Assembly: GCA_902616905.1 (NCBI GenBank)
Contig: CACMUP010000006.1
Coordinates: 1 to 64,000, forward strand
Origin: an uncultured Bacteroidota bacterium
GTDB lineage: Bacteria > Bacteroidota > Bacteroidia > Flavobacteriales > Flavobacteriaceae
Length of the DNA: 64,000 nucleotides
Reading direction: 5' to 3'
Position 1 is the stretch's first letter; every line of letters begins with the position of its first letter. Of this stretch, positions 1 through 8,380 are shown piece by piece. Position numbers and translations under genes: made by a program. The notes beneath the pieces are model-generated. The model was not told where the DNA came from. It saw only the letters and a list, made by a program, of their open reading frames with translations, and did no database searches.

Positions 1-453
1 GAAATAACCACTAAAATACATTTTGGCTCACTTAAATTTAATAATGGTAAAATAATTTTAAATAATGATCAAATTATTGGTGGAGATTTTTCAGTTGACA
101 TGAAAAGTTTAGTTGATGAAGATCTAAGCGGCAAGTCAAAACAATATTTAGAGAATCATTTAAGATCAGATGACTTTTTTGGAGTTGAAAAATACCCAAC
201 AGCCTCACTAAATATTTCTTCTTCCAATAAGATAAGTAATAATAAGCATAAAATAAATGGTATTCTTACAATAAAAAATATTGCACACCCCATTAGTTTT
301 GTACTGACATTTAATGATCTTGGTGCATTTGTGAAAATGACTTTCGATCGATCAAAATATGACGTTAAATATAGATCTGCATCTTTCTTTTCAGATTTAG
401 GTGACAAGCTAATTTATGATGATATAGATGTTGAGGTAACTCTAATTTTCTGA
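1..453 (+). CDS. YceI-like domain protein, 5' truncated by window edge
   Basis: The frame is open from base 1 to the TGA at 451-453, so about 150 residues are visible and the ATG at base 100 is internal. The visible part reads as the YceI fold (lipid-binding lipocalin-like beta barrel): a segment GGDFSVDM, then the family-typical HLRSDDFFGVEKYPTA, followed by alternating beta strands and the closing DDIDVEVTLIF. YceI proteins are usually exported and bind isoprenoids or amphipathic molecules; the N-terminus that would show a signal peptide is outside the window. It runs in the same direction as the trp operon but is separated from it by a leader region with its own promoter motif, so it is probably not co-regulated with it. 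Confidence 0.8.
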   Translation, partial: EITTKIHFGSLKFNNGKIILNNDQIIGGDFSVDMKSLVDEDLSGKSKQYLENHLRSDDFFGVEKYPTASLNISSSNKISNNKHKINGILTIKNIAHPISFVLTFNDLGAFVKMTFDRSKYDVKYRSASFFSDLGDKLIYDDIDVEVTLIF

Positions 454-503
454 AAATGTAAATTAAAAATTATAAGGTATTCTAATTTTTATAAAATTTA
501 TAC

Positions 504-511
504 TATTTTTG
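504..511 (+). promoter_or_regulatory. Bacteroidota -7 promoter element of the trp operon (TATTTTTG)
   Basis: TATTTTTG matches the Bacteroidota consensus TAnnTTTG exactly. The last G is 6 bases before the trpL ATG, so a transcript starting the usual few bases downstream would begin at or just before that ATG, giving a leaderless or nearly leaderless trpL mRNA. I do not see a good TTG at the -33 position. The motif is short and the genome is AT-rich, so chance occurrence is possible; its position just before a convincing leader peptide raises its credibility. Confidence 0.5.
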
Positions 512-517
512 GTTCCA

Positions 518-565
518 ATGAAAAACTATAATGTAAAAAGCTGGTGGCACAATAATGATTCCTAA
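518..565 (+). CDS. trpL: trp operon leader peptide (15 aa, tandem Trp codons)
   Basis: A 15-codon frame beginning ATG AAA AAC TAT reads MKNYNVKSWWHNNDS and ends in TAA at 563-565. Two consecutive TGG codons (542-547) sit 74 bases upstream of the terminator-like hairpin that precedes trpE. Tandem Trp codons followed at once by mutually exclusive hairpins and a U-run are the signature of ribosome-mediated transcription attenuation as known from enterobacterial trpL. Trp is otherwise rare in short random frames in this AT-rich DNA. There is no Shine-Dalgarno sequence, which is normal for this phylum. It is too short for ordinary gene callers. Confidence 0.82.
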   Translation: MKNYNVKSWWHNNDS

Positions 566-615
566 TCATTGTGATGCATCTTTTTATGTTTTTAAACAAG
601 GCTTGTCATCACGAT
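548..615 (+). promoter_or_regulatory. trp attenuator: anti-antiterminator (1:2) and antiterminator (2:3) hairpins
   Basis: Segment 1:2 pairs CACAAT (548-553) plus GATT (557-560) with AATC (564-567) plus ATTGTG (568-573), with a 3-base bulge. Its loop holds the trpL stop codon. Segment 2:3 pairs 568-576 (ATTGTGATG) with 607-615 (CATCACGAT), nine pairs including one G-U. A ribosome stalled on the Trp codons at 542-547 would cover segment 1 and free segment 2 to pair with 3; a ribosome reaching the stop would cover segment 2 and let the terminator form. Unlike the E. coli case, the antiterminator pairs with the terminator loop rather than with its 5' arm, so exclusion would be topological. Pairings are seen in the sequence; the mechanism is inferred. 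Confidence 0.72.
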
Positions 616-626
616 AAGCCTTTTTT
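598..626 (+). terminator. Intrinsic terminator of the trp attenuator
   Basis: AAGGCTT (598-604) and AAGCCTT (616-622) form a perfect 7-bp stem around an 11-base loop, followed by a run of T through 626. It lies 13 bases before the trpE ATG and downstream of the trpL stop. Being placed between promoter and first structural gene, it makes sense only as a regulated terminator, or as the end of the upstream YceI-like transcript. Confidence 0.78.
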
Positions 627-639
627 AATTGAGTAAATT

Positions 640-2040
640 ATGAAAAAGTTTGAATTAAATATTAAATACAAAAAAATACTCGCAGATACAGTTACGCCTG
701 TTAGTGTTTATTTGAAACTTAGAGATGTATTCCCTCATTCTTTACTTTTGGAGAGTAGTGATTACCATGCCAACAATAAAAATTTTTCATATATATGTTG
801 TAACCCGATTGCTTCTTTCGAATTAAAAAATGGATTACTTACTATAGAAATGCCAAATGGTGAGATTTCATCTGAAAATATTACAAATGAAACTGATATT
901 CCTCAAAGAATTCATGATTTTTCACAAAAATTTAAATGCAAAAGCTTACCATTTAAATTTATTGCTAATGGGATTTTTGGTTACATTTCACATGAAGCTG
1001 TAGAATATTTTGACAGCATAGAAATTAACAAAAAAAAATCTGGATTTAATATTCCTGAAATCTATTATGCCGTATATCAAAACATAATTGCAATCAGTTT
1101 ATTTAATCATGAAGCATATTTATTTTCAAATATTTATGCTGGTTCACATAATCTAGAGGAGATAGAGGTTCTTCTTAATTCAAAAAAAAATAGCTTATTT
1201 AAATTTCAAAAAATAGGTGATAAAAAATCTAACCTTACCGATATAGAATTCATAAACTTTGTGAAAAAAGCAAAAGAGCACTGTTTTCGTGGTGATGTTT
1301 TTCAATTAGTACTTTCGAGAAGATTTTTTCAAAATTTTAAAGGAGATGAGTTTAATGTTTATAGAACTCTTCGTTCAATAAATCCATCCCCTTATTTATT
1401 TTTCTTTGATTATGGTGATTTTAAAATCTTTGGAAGTTCACCTGAAGCGCAGCTAATAGTCCAAGATGGGAAAGCAGAAATACATCCTATTGCTGGTACA
1501 TTTAAAAAAACTGGTGATGATAAAAAAGATTTGATATCTGCAAAAGAATTAGCAAAAGATCCAAAAGAGAATAGTGAACATGTGATGCTAGTAGATCTAG
1601 CTCGCAATGATTTAAGCAGAAATGGAACGAACGTCTTAGTAGAAAAAAATAGAGAAATTCAGTTTTATTCACATGTAATTCACTTAGTCTCAAAAGTGAC
1701 TTGTAAAATGAAAACTATGACAAATACATTTAGAGTTGTAGCTGATACTTTTCCAGCTGGAACTTTGAGTGGAGCCCCAAAACATAAAGCCCTCCAATTA
1801 ATAGATAAATATGAAAAAACAAAAAGAAATTTTTATGGTGGAGCAATAGGTTATATGGATTTTAACGGGAATTTTAATCACGCAATTATAATAAGATCTT
1901 TTTTAAGCTTAAATAACCAGCTTCATTATCAAGCAGGTGCAGGAATTGTTGCTGATTCAATACCTGAGAGTGAGTTACAAGAAGTGTATAATAAGTTAGG
2001 AGCTTTAGACAAAGCTCTAATTCAAGCTGAGAAAATTTAA
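640..2040 (+). CDS. trpE: Anthranilate synthase component I
   Basis: Converts chorismate with TrpG-supplied ammonia to anthranilate, the first committed step to tryptophan. At 466 residues it has normal length. The N-terminal domain carries the allosteric Trp-site motif LLES (residues 36-39) and NPSPYLF, so enzyme-level feedback inhibition is probably intact. The C-terminal chorismate-binding domain shows GSSPEAQL, HPIAGTFKKTGDD, DLARNDLSRNG, FPAGTLSGAPK and the closing YQAGAGIVADSIPESE. It is the first structural gene after the attenuator, and trpG follows after 2 bases. The absence of a fused TrpG domain and the neighbourhood distinguish it from PabB. Confidence 0.97.
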   Translation: MKKFELNIKYKKILADTVTPVSVYLKLRDVFPHSLLLESSDYHANNKNFSYICCNPIASFELKNGLLTIEMPNGEISSENITNETDIPQRIHDFSQKFKCKSLPFKFIANGIFGYISHEAVEYFDSIEINKKKSGFNIPEIYYAVYQNIIAISLFNHEAYLFSNIYAGSHNLEEIEVLLNSKKNSLFKFQKIGDKKSNLTDIEFINFVKKAKEHCFRGDVFQLVLSRRFFQNFKGDEFNVYRTLRSINPSPYLFFFDYGDFKIFGSSPEAQLIVQDGKAEIHPIAGTFKKTGDDKKDLISAKELAKDPKENSEHVMLVDLARNDLSRNGTNVLVEKNREIQFYSHVIHLVSKVTCKMKTMTNTFRVVADTFPAGTLSGAPKHKALQLIDKYEKTKRNFYGGAIGYMDFNGNFNHAIIIRSFLSLNNQLHYQAGAGIVADSIPESELQEVYNKLGALDKALIQAEKI

Positions 2041-2042
2041 TT

Positions 2043-2606
2043 ATGAAAAAAATATTTGTTATCGATAATTATGACTCATTCACCTATAACCTTGTACATT
2101 ATCTTGAGGACTTGGGTTGTATAGTAACTGTAAAAAGAAATGATAAATTTGAACTTAAAGAATTGAATGATTATCATTCAATATTACTATCACCAGGTCC
2201 TGGAATTCCAAATGAATCCGGTCTATTAAAAACTGCAATTAGACACTACGCTCCTTCAAAAAAAATATTAGGTATTTGTCTAGGGCAACAAGCAATAGGA
2301 GAGGTTTTTGGAGGAACTTTAATTAACTTAAAGAAGGTTTATCATGGAATTGCTACCCCGATTAAAATAATCAAAGAAGATTATTTATTCAAAAATCTCC
2401 CAGAGATATTTAACGTAGGTCGTTATCATTCATGGGTAGTTGATACCCCACTTCCCAAAGATTTAGTTGCAACATCTTTTGATGAAGAGGGTCAATTAAT
2501 GTCACTTAGACATATTGAATACGATGTTAGAGCTGTTCAGTATCATCCTGAATCAATACTAACTCCTTATGGAAAGAGAATATTAGAGAATTGGGTAAAT
2601 AGTTAA
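2043..2606 (+). CDS. trpG: Anthranilate synthase component II (glutamine amidotransferase)
   Basis: Hydrolyses glutamine and channels ammonia to TrpE. It is a 187-residue class I amidotransferase with oxyanion segment LSPGPGIPNESG, nucleophile Cys79 in GICLGQQ, and His168/Glu170 in VQYHPES, so the full triad is present. The HSWVVD segment and the position between trpE and trpD support TrpG. In many bacteria the same subunit also serves PabB; no pabB is visible here. Confidence 0.96.
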   Translation: MKKIFVIDNYDSFTYNLVHYLEDLGCIVTVKRNDKFELKELNDYHSILLSPGPGIPNESGLLKTAIRHYAPSKKILGICLGQQAIGEVFGGTLINLKKVYHGIATPIKIIKEDYLFKNLPEIFNVGRYHSWVVDTPLPKDLVATSFDEEGQLMSLRHIEYDVRAVQYHPESILTPYGKRILENWVNS

Positions 2607-2608
2607 AT

Positions 2609-3604
2609 ATGAAGGCTATACTAAATAGATTAATAAAGCACCAAAGCCTTAAAAGGGAGGAAGCTCGACAGATGATAATTAATATTGCTGATGACAAATA
2701 CAATACATCGCAAATCGCTTCTTTTCTTACGGTTTATATGATGAGAAGTATTACCCTAGAAGAACTTGATGGATTTCGATTAGCTCTTTTAGAATTATGC
2801 AATTCAATTAATGTAAATGAGTTTAATACAGTTGATCTTTGTGGAACAGGAGGGGATAATAAAGACACCTTTAACATTTCTACTATTTCTTCATTTATTG
2901 TTGCTGGCGCGGGGGTAAAAGTAACAAAACATGGTAATTATGGAGTTTCCTCAAGTTGTGGATCAAGTAATGTTTTGGAGGCACTAGGAATTAAATTTTC
3001 AAACAAAGAGGATCATTTAAAAAGATGTTTAGATAAAGCAGGTATTTGTATTCTTCATGCCCCTCTTTTTCACCCTGCTATGAAGAATGTAGCCCCTATT
3101 CGCCGTGAACTAGGGGTCAAAACTTTTTTTAATATGTTAGGCCCTCTTGTTAATCCATCATTCCCAAAAAATCAAATAACCGGTGTTTTTAATTTAGAGT
3201 TAGCTCGTTTGTATAACTACTTATTACAAAAAACAGATATTAACTTCACTATTTTATATGACTTAAACGGATATGACGAAATTTCTTTAACTGGAAACAC
3301 AAAAACCTTTAGTAAAAAAAGTGAAAGATTAATTAAATCAAAAGATTTTGGTCTAAATCGAGTGAATGAAACTGATATTTCAGGAGGAAAAAGTATTGAA
3401 TCATCAGCTAAAATTTTTATGGATATTATTCAAAATAAAGGGACTAAGGCTCAACACGACGTTGTTTGCGCAAATGCTGGAACAGCTATTTCAACTACTT
3501 TAAATTTATCTATTAGAGAAGGTTTTGAAAAAGCAATGGAATCATTAAAATCTGGAGATGCTTTTAAAGCATTCAATAAACTCAAAAAAATAAGTCATAA
3601 ATGA
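2609..3604 (+). CDS. trpD: Anthranilate phosphoribosyltransferase
   Basis: Transfers the phosphoribosyl group of PRPP to anthranilate. The 331-residue protein has the class signature CGTGGDNKDTFNIST near residue 80 for PRPP/Mg binding, KHGN and SSCGSSNVLE shortly after, and HPAMKNVAPIRRELGVKTFFN with the conserved basic residues that contact anthranilate. It starts 2 bases after trpG and its stop overlaps the trpC start by 4 bases (ATGA), pointing to translational coupling. Confidence 0.97.
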   Translation: MKAILNRLIKHQSLKREEARQMIINIADDKYNTSQIASFLTVYMMRSITLEELDGFRLALLELCNSINVNEFNTVDLCGTGGDNKDTFNISTISSFIVAGAGVKVTKHGNYGVSSSCGSSNVLEALGIKFSNKEDHLKRCLDKAGICILHAPLFHPAMKNVAPIRRELGVKTFFNMLGPLVNPSFPKNQITGVFNLELARLYNYLLQKTDINFTILYDLNGYDEISLTGNTKTFSKKSERLIKSKDFGLNRVNETDISGGKSIESSAKIFMDIIQNKGTKAQHDVVCANAGTAISTTLNLSIREGFEKAMESLKSGDAFKAFNKLKKISHK

Positions 3605-4386
3605 GTATTCTAGATCAAATAATAAAAGATAAAAAAATTGAAGTGTCAAAAAGAAAAAATATTTTTCCTGCTTCATATTGGGAAGCTTCTCCACTTTTTG
3701 ATAGGGCTACCAAATCTTTATCAGATAATCTTAGAAATAGTAAATCAGGAATAATAGCTGAATTTAAAAGACGTTCTCCCTCAAAAAAAAACATCAATAA
3801 TTCACTTTCTGTGATTGAAGTATCAGAAGGGTATGAAAATGCAGGGGTTTGCGGAATGTCAATTCTAACTGATGGAAAATACTTTGGAGGATCTTTGGAT
3901 GATATAAACCTCGCACGTTCAGTAACTAAATTTCCTTTATTAAGAAAAGAATTTATTATTGATGAATACCAAATTATTGAAGCCAAAGCCCACGGTGCTG
4001 ACGTAATATTGTTAATCGCATCTGTTTTAAATTATAAACAAATTAAAGACTTATCTTATTTGGCTAAAAAACTTGATTTAGAAATTTTACTAGAAGTGCA
4101 TAATCAAGAAGAATTAGAAATGTCCATAATGCCCTCCATTGACATGATAGGAGTCAATAATAGAAACTTAAAAAATTTTGAGGTTTCCCTCGATAATAGC
4201 AGAAAATTAGCTAGTAAAATTCCTGATGAATTTGTAAAAGTATCTGAGAGCGGGATAAATGAAGTAGCATCAATAAAAGAATTAATGAGTCATGGATATA
4301 AAGGTTTTTTGATTGGAGAAAATTTTATGATAACTGAAAACCCAGGCCTATCAGCATCGGAATTTATAAAAAAAATTAAAAGATGA
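3601..4386 (+). CDS. trpC: Indole-3-glycerol phosphate synthase
   Basis: Closes the indole ring from CdRP. It is a free-standing 261-residue TIM barrel. The phosphate/substrate motif AEFKRRSPSKK near residue 53, the LRKEFIIDEYQI segment, LLEVHN, the VNNRNLKNF strand and VSESGI near the C-terminus give all the usual active-site positions. It overlaps both trpD and trpF by 4 bases. Unlike E. coli, it is not fused to TrpF. Confidence 0.97.
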   Translation: MSILDQIIKDKKIEVSKRKNIFPASYWEASPLFDRATKSLSDNLRNSKSGIIAEFKRRSPSKKNINNSLSVIEVSEGYENAGVCGMSILTDGKYFGGSLDDINLARSVTKFPLLRKEFIIDEYQIIEAKAHGADVILLIASVLNYKQIKDLSYLAKKLDLEILLEVHNQEELEMSIMPSIDMIGVNNRNLKNFEVSLDNSRKLASKIPDEFVKVSESGINEVASIKELMSHGYKGFLIGENFMITENPGLSASEFIKKIKR

Positions 4387-5006
4387 AGTTGAAAGTATGT
4401 GGTATGCGTGAACTAGAAAATATTTCAGCTTTATCTGAACTATACCCCAATTATATAGGTTTTATCTTTTGGTCTGAATCAAGTCGTTTTGTAGATAAAA
4501 AAACTCCTTCCCTTGACAAAAAAATTATTAAAACGGGTGTTTTTGTTGATGCTACTTTTGATTATATTCTTACTAAAATTAAAGACCATCAATTAGATGC
4601 AGTTCAACTTCATGGACAGGAATCTTGTTCTTATTGTAAAGTGATCAAAGATTATGGATTGAAAGTTATTAAATCTTTCTCTATAAAAAATAGATTTGAT
4701 TTTAATACTCTTAAAGATTATGAAAATTCATGTGATTATTACCTTTTTGATACTAAAGGAAAGTTACCAGGAGGAAATGGTTTCACCTTTGATTGGAAAA
4801 TATTGAACAAATATCCTTCACAAAAACCTTTTTTTTTAAGCGGTGGTATTGGAGTTGACAATCTAAATGAAATTAAAAAACTAGTGAAAACAAAATTACC
4901 TATACATGCTATTGATGTAAATAGTAAATTTGAAACTGCTCCGGGTAATAAAAATATTGAATTATTGAAAAAATTTAAAAAGGAAATTGATGAATTACAA
5001 CGTTGA
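4383..5006 (+). CDS. trpF: Phosphoribosylanthranilate isomerase
   Basis: Amadori isomerisation of PRA to CdRP. It is 207 residues long with N-terminal KVCGM (general-base Cys7), VQLHGQES, the phosphate-binding LSGGIGVDN and the terminal DVNSKFETAPGNKN that corresponds to the family DVSSGVE-PGxKD motif. It overlaps trpC at the start and the beginning of trpB by 17 bases at the end. All features fit an active enzyme. Confidence 0.95.
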   Translation: MKLKVCGMRELENISALSELYPNYIGFIFWSESSRFVDKKTPSLDKKIIKTGVFVDATFDYILTKIKDHQLDAVQLHGQESCSYCKVIKDYGLKVIKSFSIKNRFDFNTLKDYENSCDYYLFDTKGKLPGGNGFTFDWKILNKYPSQKPFFLSGGIGVDNLNEIKKLVKTKLPIHAIDVNSKFETAPGNKNIELLKKFKKEIDELQR

Positions 5007-6171
5007 TGAAAGAGGTTATTATGGTGATTTTGGAGGGGCTTTTATCCCAGAAATGTTATACCCAAATATCTCAGAATTGAAAAAAAACTACATAAAGATT
5101 TCAAATGAACCTGGTTTTAAAAAGGAGTTTGATAGTTTATTAAAAGAATATGTTGGAAGGCCTACTCCTTTATATTATGCGAAAAGATTATCAAATAGAT
5201 ATAATTGCAGAATTTATTTAAAAAGGGAAGATCTTTGCCATACAGGCGCTCACAAAGTCAATAATACTGTAGGTCAAATTCTTTTAGCAAAACGTCTGGG
5301 CAAAAGTCGTATCATAGCAGAAACAGGAGCAGGACAGCATGGAGTTGCTACTGCAACTGTGTGTGCTTTGATGGGAATTAAATGCGTTGTATATATGGGG
5401 CAATTGGATATCAAACGTCAGGCCCCCAATGTAGCAAGAATGAAGATGTTAGGAGCTGAAGTACGATCTGCTGAATCAGGAAGTAAAACATTAAAAGATG
5501 CTACAAATGAGGCTATTCGAGATTGGATTAATAATCCTGAAGATACTCACTATATAATTGGTTCTGTTGTTGGGCCTCACCCTTACCCTGATATGGTTGC
5601 TCGTTTTCAATCAATTATAAGTGAAGAAACTAAGTGGCAATTAAATAAATATGAAAAAAGAGATTATCCTGATTTTTTAATTGCATGTGTTGGAGGTGGA
5701 AGTAATGCAGCAGGTCTGTATTATCACTATCTTAATGATGAACGTGTAAAAATTATTGCTGTTGAAGCGGCAGGAAAGGGAATCGATTCTGGTGAAAGTG
5801 CTGCAACTTCTGCACTTGGAAAAGAAGGAATTATTCATGGGAGCAAGACTCTTTTAATGCAAACTTCAGATGGACAAATAACGGAACCATATTCAATCTC
5901 AGCAGGTCTTGACTATCCTGGAGTAGGTCCGATGCATGCCCATTTATTTCGGTCTAGGCGTGCGGAATTTATCTCAATTCCTGATCAGGAAGCAATGGAC
6001 TGGGGTTTAACTCTTTCTCAACTTGAGGGAATTATACCTGCAATCGAAACAGCACATGCTTTTGCAATTTTAGATTCAAAAAAATTTAAGCCAAGTGACG
6101 TTATCGTTTTTAATTGCTCTGGTCGTGGGGATAAAGATTTATCAACATATATTGACTATTTCAAATTATAA
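4990..6171 (+). CDS. trpB: Tryptophan synthase beta chain
   Basis: PLP enzyme condensing indole with serine, partner of TrpA. I chose the ATG at 4990 (MNYNVDERGYYGDFGGAF) over a TTG one codon earlier because it gives the usual family start; the protein is 393 residues. PLP lysine is Lys89 in HTGAHKVNN; the phosphate loop is GGGSNAAG and the C-terminal NCSGRGDKD is complete. The internal ETGAGQHGVATATVC is characteristic of the TrpB1 class. The stop overlaps the trpA start by one base (TAATG). Confidence 0.97.
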   Translation: MNYNVDERGYYGDFGGAFIPEMLYPNISELKKNYIKISNEPGFKKEFDSLLKEYVGRPTPLYYAKRLSNRYNCRIYLKREDLCHTGAHKVNNTVGQILLAKRLGKSRIIAETGAGQHGVATATVCALMGIKCVVYMGQLDIKRQAPNVARMKMLGAEVRSAESGSKTLKDATNEAIRDWINNPEDTHYIIGSVVGPHPYPDMVARFQSIISEETKWQLNKYEKRDYPDFLIACVGGGSNAAGLYYHYLNDERVKIIAVEAAGKGIDSGESAATSALGKEGIIHGSKTLLMQTSDGQITEPYSISAGLDYPGVGPMHAHLFRSRRAEFISIPDQEAMDWGLTLSQLEGIIPAIETAHAFAILDSKKFKPSDVIVFNCSGRGDKDLSTYIDYFKL

Positions 6172-6932
6172 TGAACCGAATAGATAATAAATTCAAAGAG
6201 AAAAAAAACCTGTTATCTGTATATTTTTCAGCTGGCTATCCTCAACTTGAGGATACAGTCACTATAATAAAAAATCTCCAAGCTTCTGGTGTTGATATGA
6301 TTGAAATTGGTCTTCCTTTTTCTGATCCATTAGCTGACGGGCCTACTATTCAAAAAAGTTCAACGAAAGCTTTAAATAATGGAATGACCACCGAAAAACT
6401 TTTTACTCAACTTGAAAACATCAGAGATCAAATTGATATTCCCCTGATCATAATGGGTTATTTTAATCCAATGATTCAATTTGGAATTAAAAAATTTTGT
6501 CATCGCTGTAATGAAATTGGAATTGACGGTATAATTATTCCTGATTTACCTGTTGAAGTATATCATGAAGATTATAAAAGTGTTTTCGACAACTATGGAC
6601 TATACAATATGTTTTTAATAACTCCTCAAACTTCAAATGAACGTATTCGTTATATTGATAAAGTCTCAAATGGTTTTATATATATGGTCAGCAGCTCAAG
6701 TGTTACAGGGGCCAAAAATACATTTCAAAAGAATCAAATCGAATATTTTAAAAGGGTTGATGACATGAAATTAAAGACACCTAAAATCATTGGTTTTGGG
6801 ATAAGCAATTCTGAAACTTATAATGCTGCAATTAGATATTCTGAAGGGGCTATAATTGGTTCAGCATTTATAAAATTTTTAGAAAAACAAGGGGTTAATA
6901 AAATCGGCTCATTTGTTTCCTCTATTAGGTAA
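6171..6932 (+). CDS. trpA: Tryptophan synthase alpha chain
   Basis: Cleaves indole-3-glycerol phosphate and passes indole to TrpB. The 253-residue TIM barrel has catalytic Glu45 and Asp56 in the segment IEIGLPFSDPLADGPTIQ, the IIPDLP loop, and the phosphate-binding GFGISN and GAIIGSAF motifs. It is the last gene of the seven-gene operon, which therefore has the order EGDCFBA with every junction at 2 bases or overlapping. No convincing intrinsic terminator follows in the 81-base gap. Confidence 0.97.
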   Translation: MNRIDNKFKEKKNLLSVYFSAGYPQLEDTVTIIKNLQASGVDMIEIGLPFSDPLADGPTIQKSSTKALNNGMTTEKLFTQLENIRDQIDIPLIIMGYFNPMIQFGIKKFCHRCNEIGIDGIIIPDLPVEVYHEDYKSVFDNYGLYNMFLITPQTSNERIRYIDKVSNGFIYMVSSSSVTGAKNTFQKNQIEYFKRVDDMKLKTPKIIGFGISNSETYNAAIRYSEGAIIGSAFIKFLEKQGVNKIGSFVSSIR

Positions 6933-7013
6933 AAACACTTCTTTATATTTTTTAACCCTAAAGTCAAAAGTTATATAATTTTAAAAACCAAAATATCTTT
7001 TTTATAACACCTT

Positions 7014-7628
7014 ATGAGTTCAATTATAATCGTTCTAGCTAAAGCTCCAATATTGGGAGAAGTTAAAACCCGTATTGGTAAAAATATTGGAATGGAAAGT
7101 TCAAAATGGATTTATGAACAATTACTTTCTCATACTTCAAATGTGACCAAAAAAACTAAAATAAAGACTGTTTTATTTAAAAATAAAAATCATGAAAAAT
7201 TGGAAACCTTATTTAAGCATTCTATAGCCTCTAAATTTCAAGTAGGTAAAAGTTTAGGAGAAAAAATGGAAAATGCATTTCAATGGGCATTTAAAAAAAA
7301 ATTTAAAAAAATAATACTAATAGGTACAGATCTATGGACTTTAAATGAAAAAATAATTATTGATTCATTTAAATTATTGGATAAATTTAATTTAGTAATC
7401 GGCCCTTCTTATGATGGAGGTTACTTCTTGATTGGAATGAAAAAACCAAATGAAAATATATTCAAAAATATTCCATGGAGTACAAATAATGTTTTGGAAA
7501 AAACAATTTCAAAAATGAAAACTAGGAAAATAAGTTTTTTAGAAATTGCAAAAGATATTGATAGTTTTTCAGACCTTAAATCTAACTTATCACTTTTAAA
7601 AAAATATAATAAAAAATTTATGTTTTGA
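7014..7628 (+). CDS. DUF2064 / TIGR04282-type GT-A glycosyltransferase-like protein
   Basis: A 204-residue protein of the GT-A nucleotidyl/glycosyltransferase superfamily. Visible marks are N-terminal IIVLAKAPILGEVKTRIGK (nucleotide-binding start of the family), GTDLWTL and GPSYDGGYFLIGMK with the expected Asp residues. Members are often found in loci annotated as arsenosugar-associated next to ArsS and DUF547 genes; the DUF547 gene is indeed next here, but ArsS is not in the window. The substrate is unknown. The stop overlaps the following start. Confidence 0.75.
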   Translation: MSSIIIVLAKAPILGEVKTRIGKNIGMESSKWIYEQLLSHTSNVTKKTKIKTVLFKNKNHEKLETLFKHSIASKFQVGKSLGEKMENAFQWAFKKKFKKIILIGTDLWTLNEKIIIDSFKLLDKFNLVIGPSYDGGYFLIGMKKPNENIFKNIPWSTNNVLEKTISKMKTRKISFLEIAKDIDSFSDLKSNLSLLKKYNKKFMF

Positions 7629-8359
7629 ATATTTTAGCTAAACACAACAATTTGAATTATTTAATAAGAAATTTACTCTACTTTATATTTGTATTGACAT
7701 TTTTTATGTCATTTAGTCAAAAAAATATTCATCATCGTTGGAATAATGATTTAAAAAAATATGTTTCAAATAATGGAAATGTTAACTATAAGTTATGGAA
7801 TAAAAATAAAAGTAATTTAGATGCTTATATTAATCTTTTGTCAAAATTTCCTCCGGAAGATAAATCTTCAAAATCTCACAAAATATCTTTTTGGATAAAC
7901 GCATACAATGCATTGACAGTAAAATTAATCCTATCAAATTATCCTTTAAATAGCATTAAGGAAATTAACTCACCTTGGAAAACGAAATGTTTTAAATCTA
8001 GAGGAGTCAACTATAGTTTAGATGATATTGAACACAAAATTTTAAGAAAATTGAATGAGCCTCGTATTCATTTCGCAATTAATTGTGCTTCTAAGTCTTG
8101 TCCTAAATTATTAAACGAGCCCTACACTGAAAAAAAACTAAACAATCAATTAAATGAAGTAACTATTTCATTTTTGAATGATAATTCAAAAAATAAATTA
8201 GATAAAAATAAATCGGCTATTTCAAAAATATTTTTGTGGTACGGAAGTGATTTTGGATCAAAAAAAATGATGCTTGATTTTATTTCCAGATATTCTAAAA
8301 TTAATATTCAAAGATCAAAACTCAATTATTTACCATACAATTGGGAATTAAATGAATAA
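7625..8359 (+). CDS. DUF547 protein, exported or membrane-anchored
   Basis: A 244-residue protein that begins with a TTG overlapping the previous stop by 4 bases; no better start exists upstream. A hydrophobic segment at roughly residues 14-30 ends in FSQK, compatible with a signal peptide or anchor. The DUF547 core is recognisable from FWINAYNALTVKLIL, INCASKSCPKLL and the LDFISRYS/YNWELN end. DUF547 resembles papain-like or transglutaminase-like folds (family knowledge), and the Asn-Cys-Ala-Ser-Lys-Ser-Cys segment could hold a catalytic Cys; function remains unassigned. Confidence 0.72.
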   Translation: MNILAKHNNLNYLIRNLLYFIFVLTFFMSFSQKNIHHRWNNDLKKYVSNNGNVNYKLWNKNKSNLDAYINLLSKFPPEDKSSKSHKISFWINAYNALTVKLILSNYPLNSIKEINSPWKTKCFKSRGVNYSLDDIEHKILRKLNEPRIHFAINCASKSCPKLLNEPYTEKKLNNQLNEVTISFLNDNSKNKLDKNKSAISKIFLWYGSDFGSKKMMLDFISRYSKINIQRSKLNYLPYNWELNE

Positions 8360-8380
8360 TAAATATTTTTGAAAAAAATT

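Noticed and set aside
156-407. 83-codon open frame on the minus strand opposite the YceI-like gene
   Set aside because: It mirrors the coding phase of a real gene on the plus strand and has no recognisable motif.
518-640. T-box or TRAP-type regulation of the trp operon
   Set aside because: There is no T-box sequence or specifier loop and no (G/U)AG repeats; the tandem Trp codons and overlapping hairpins fit leader-peptide attenuation.
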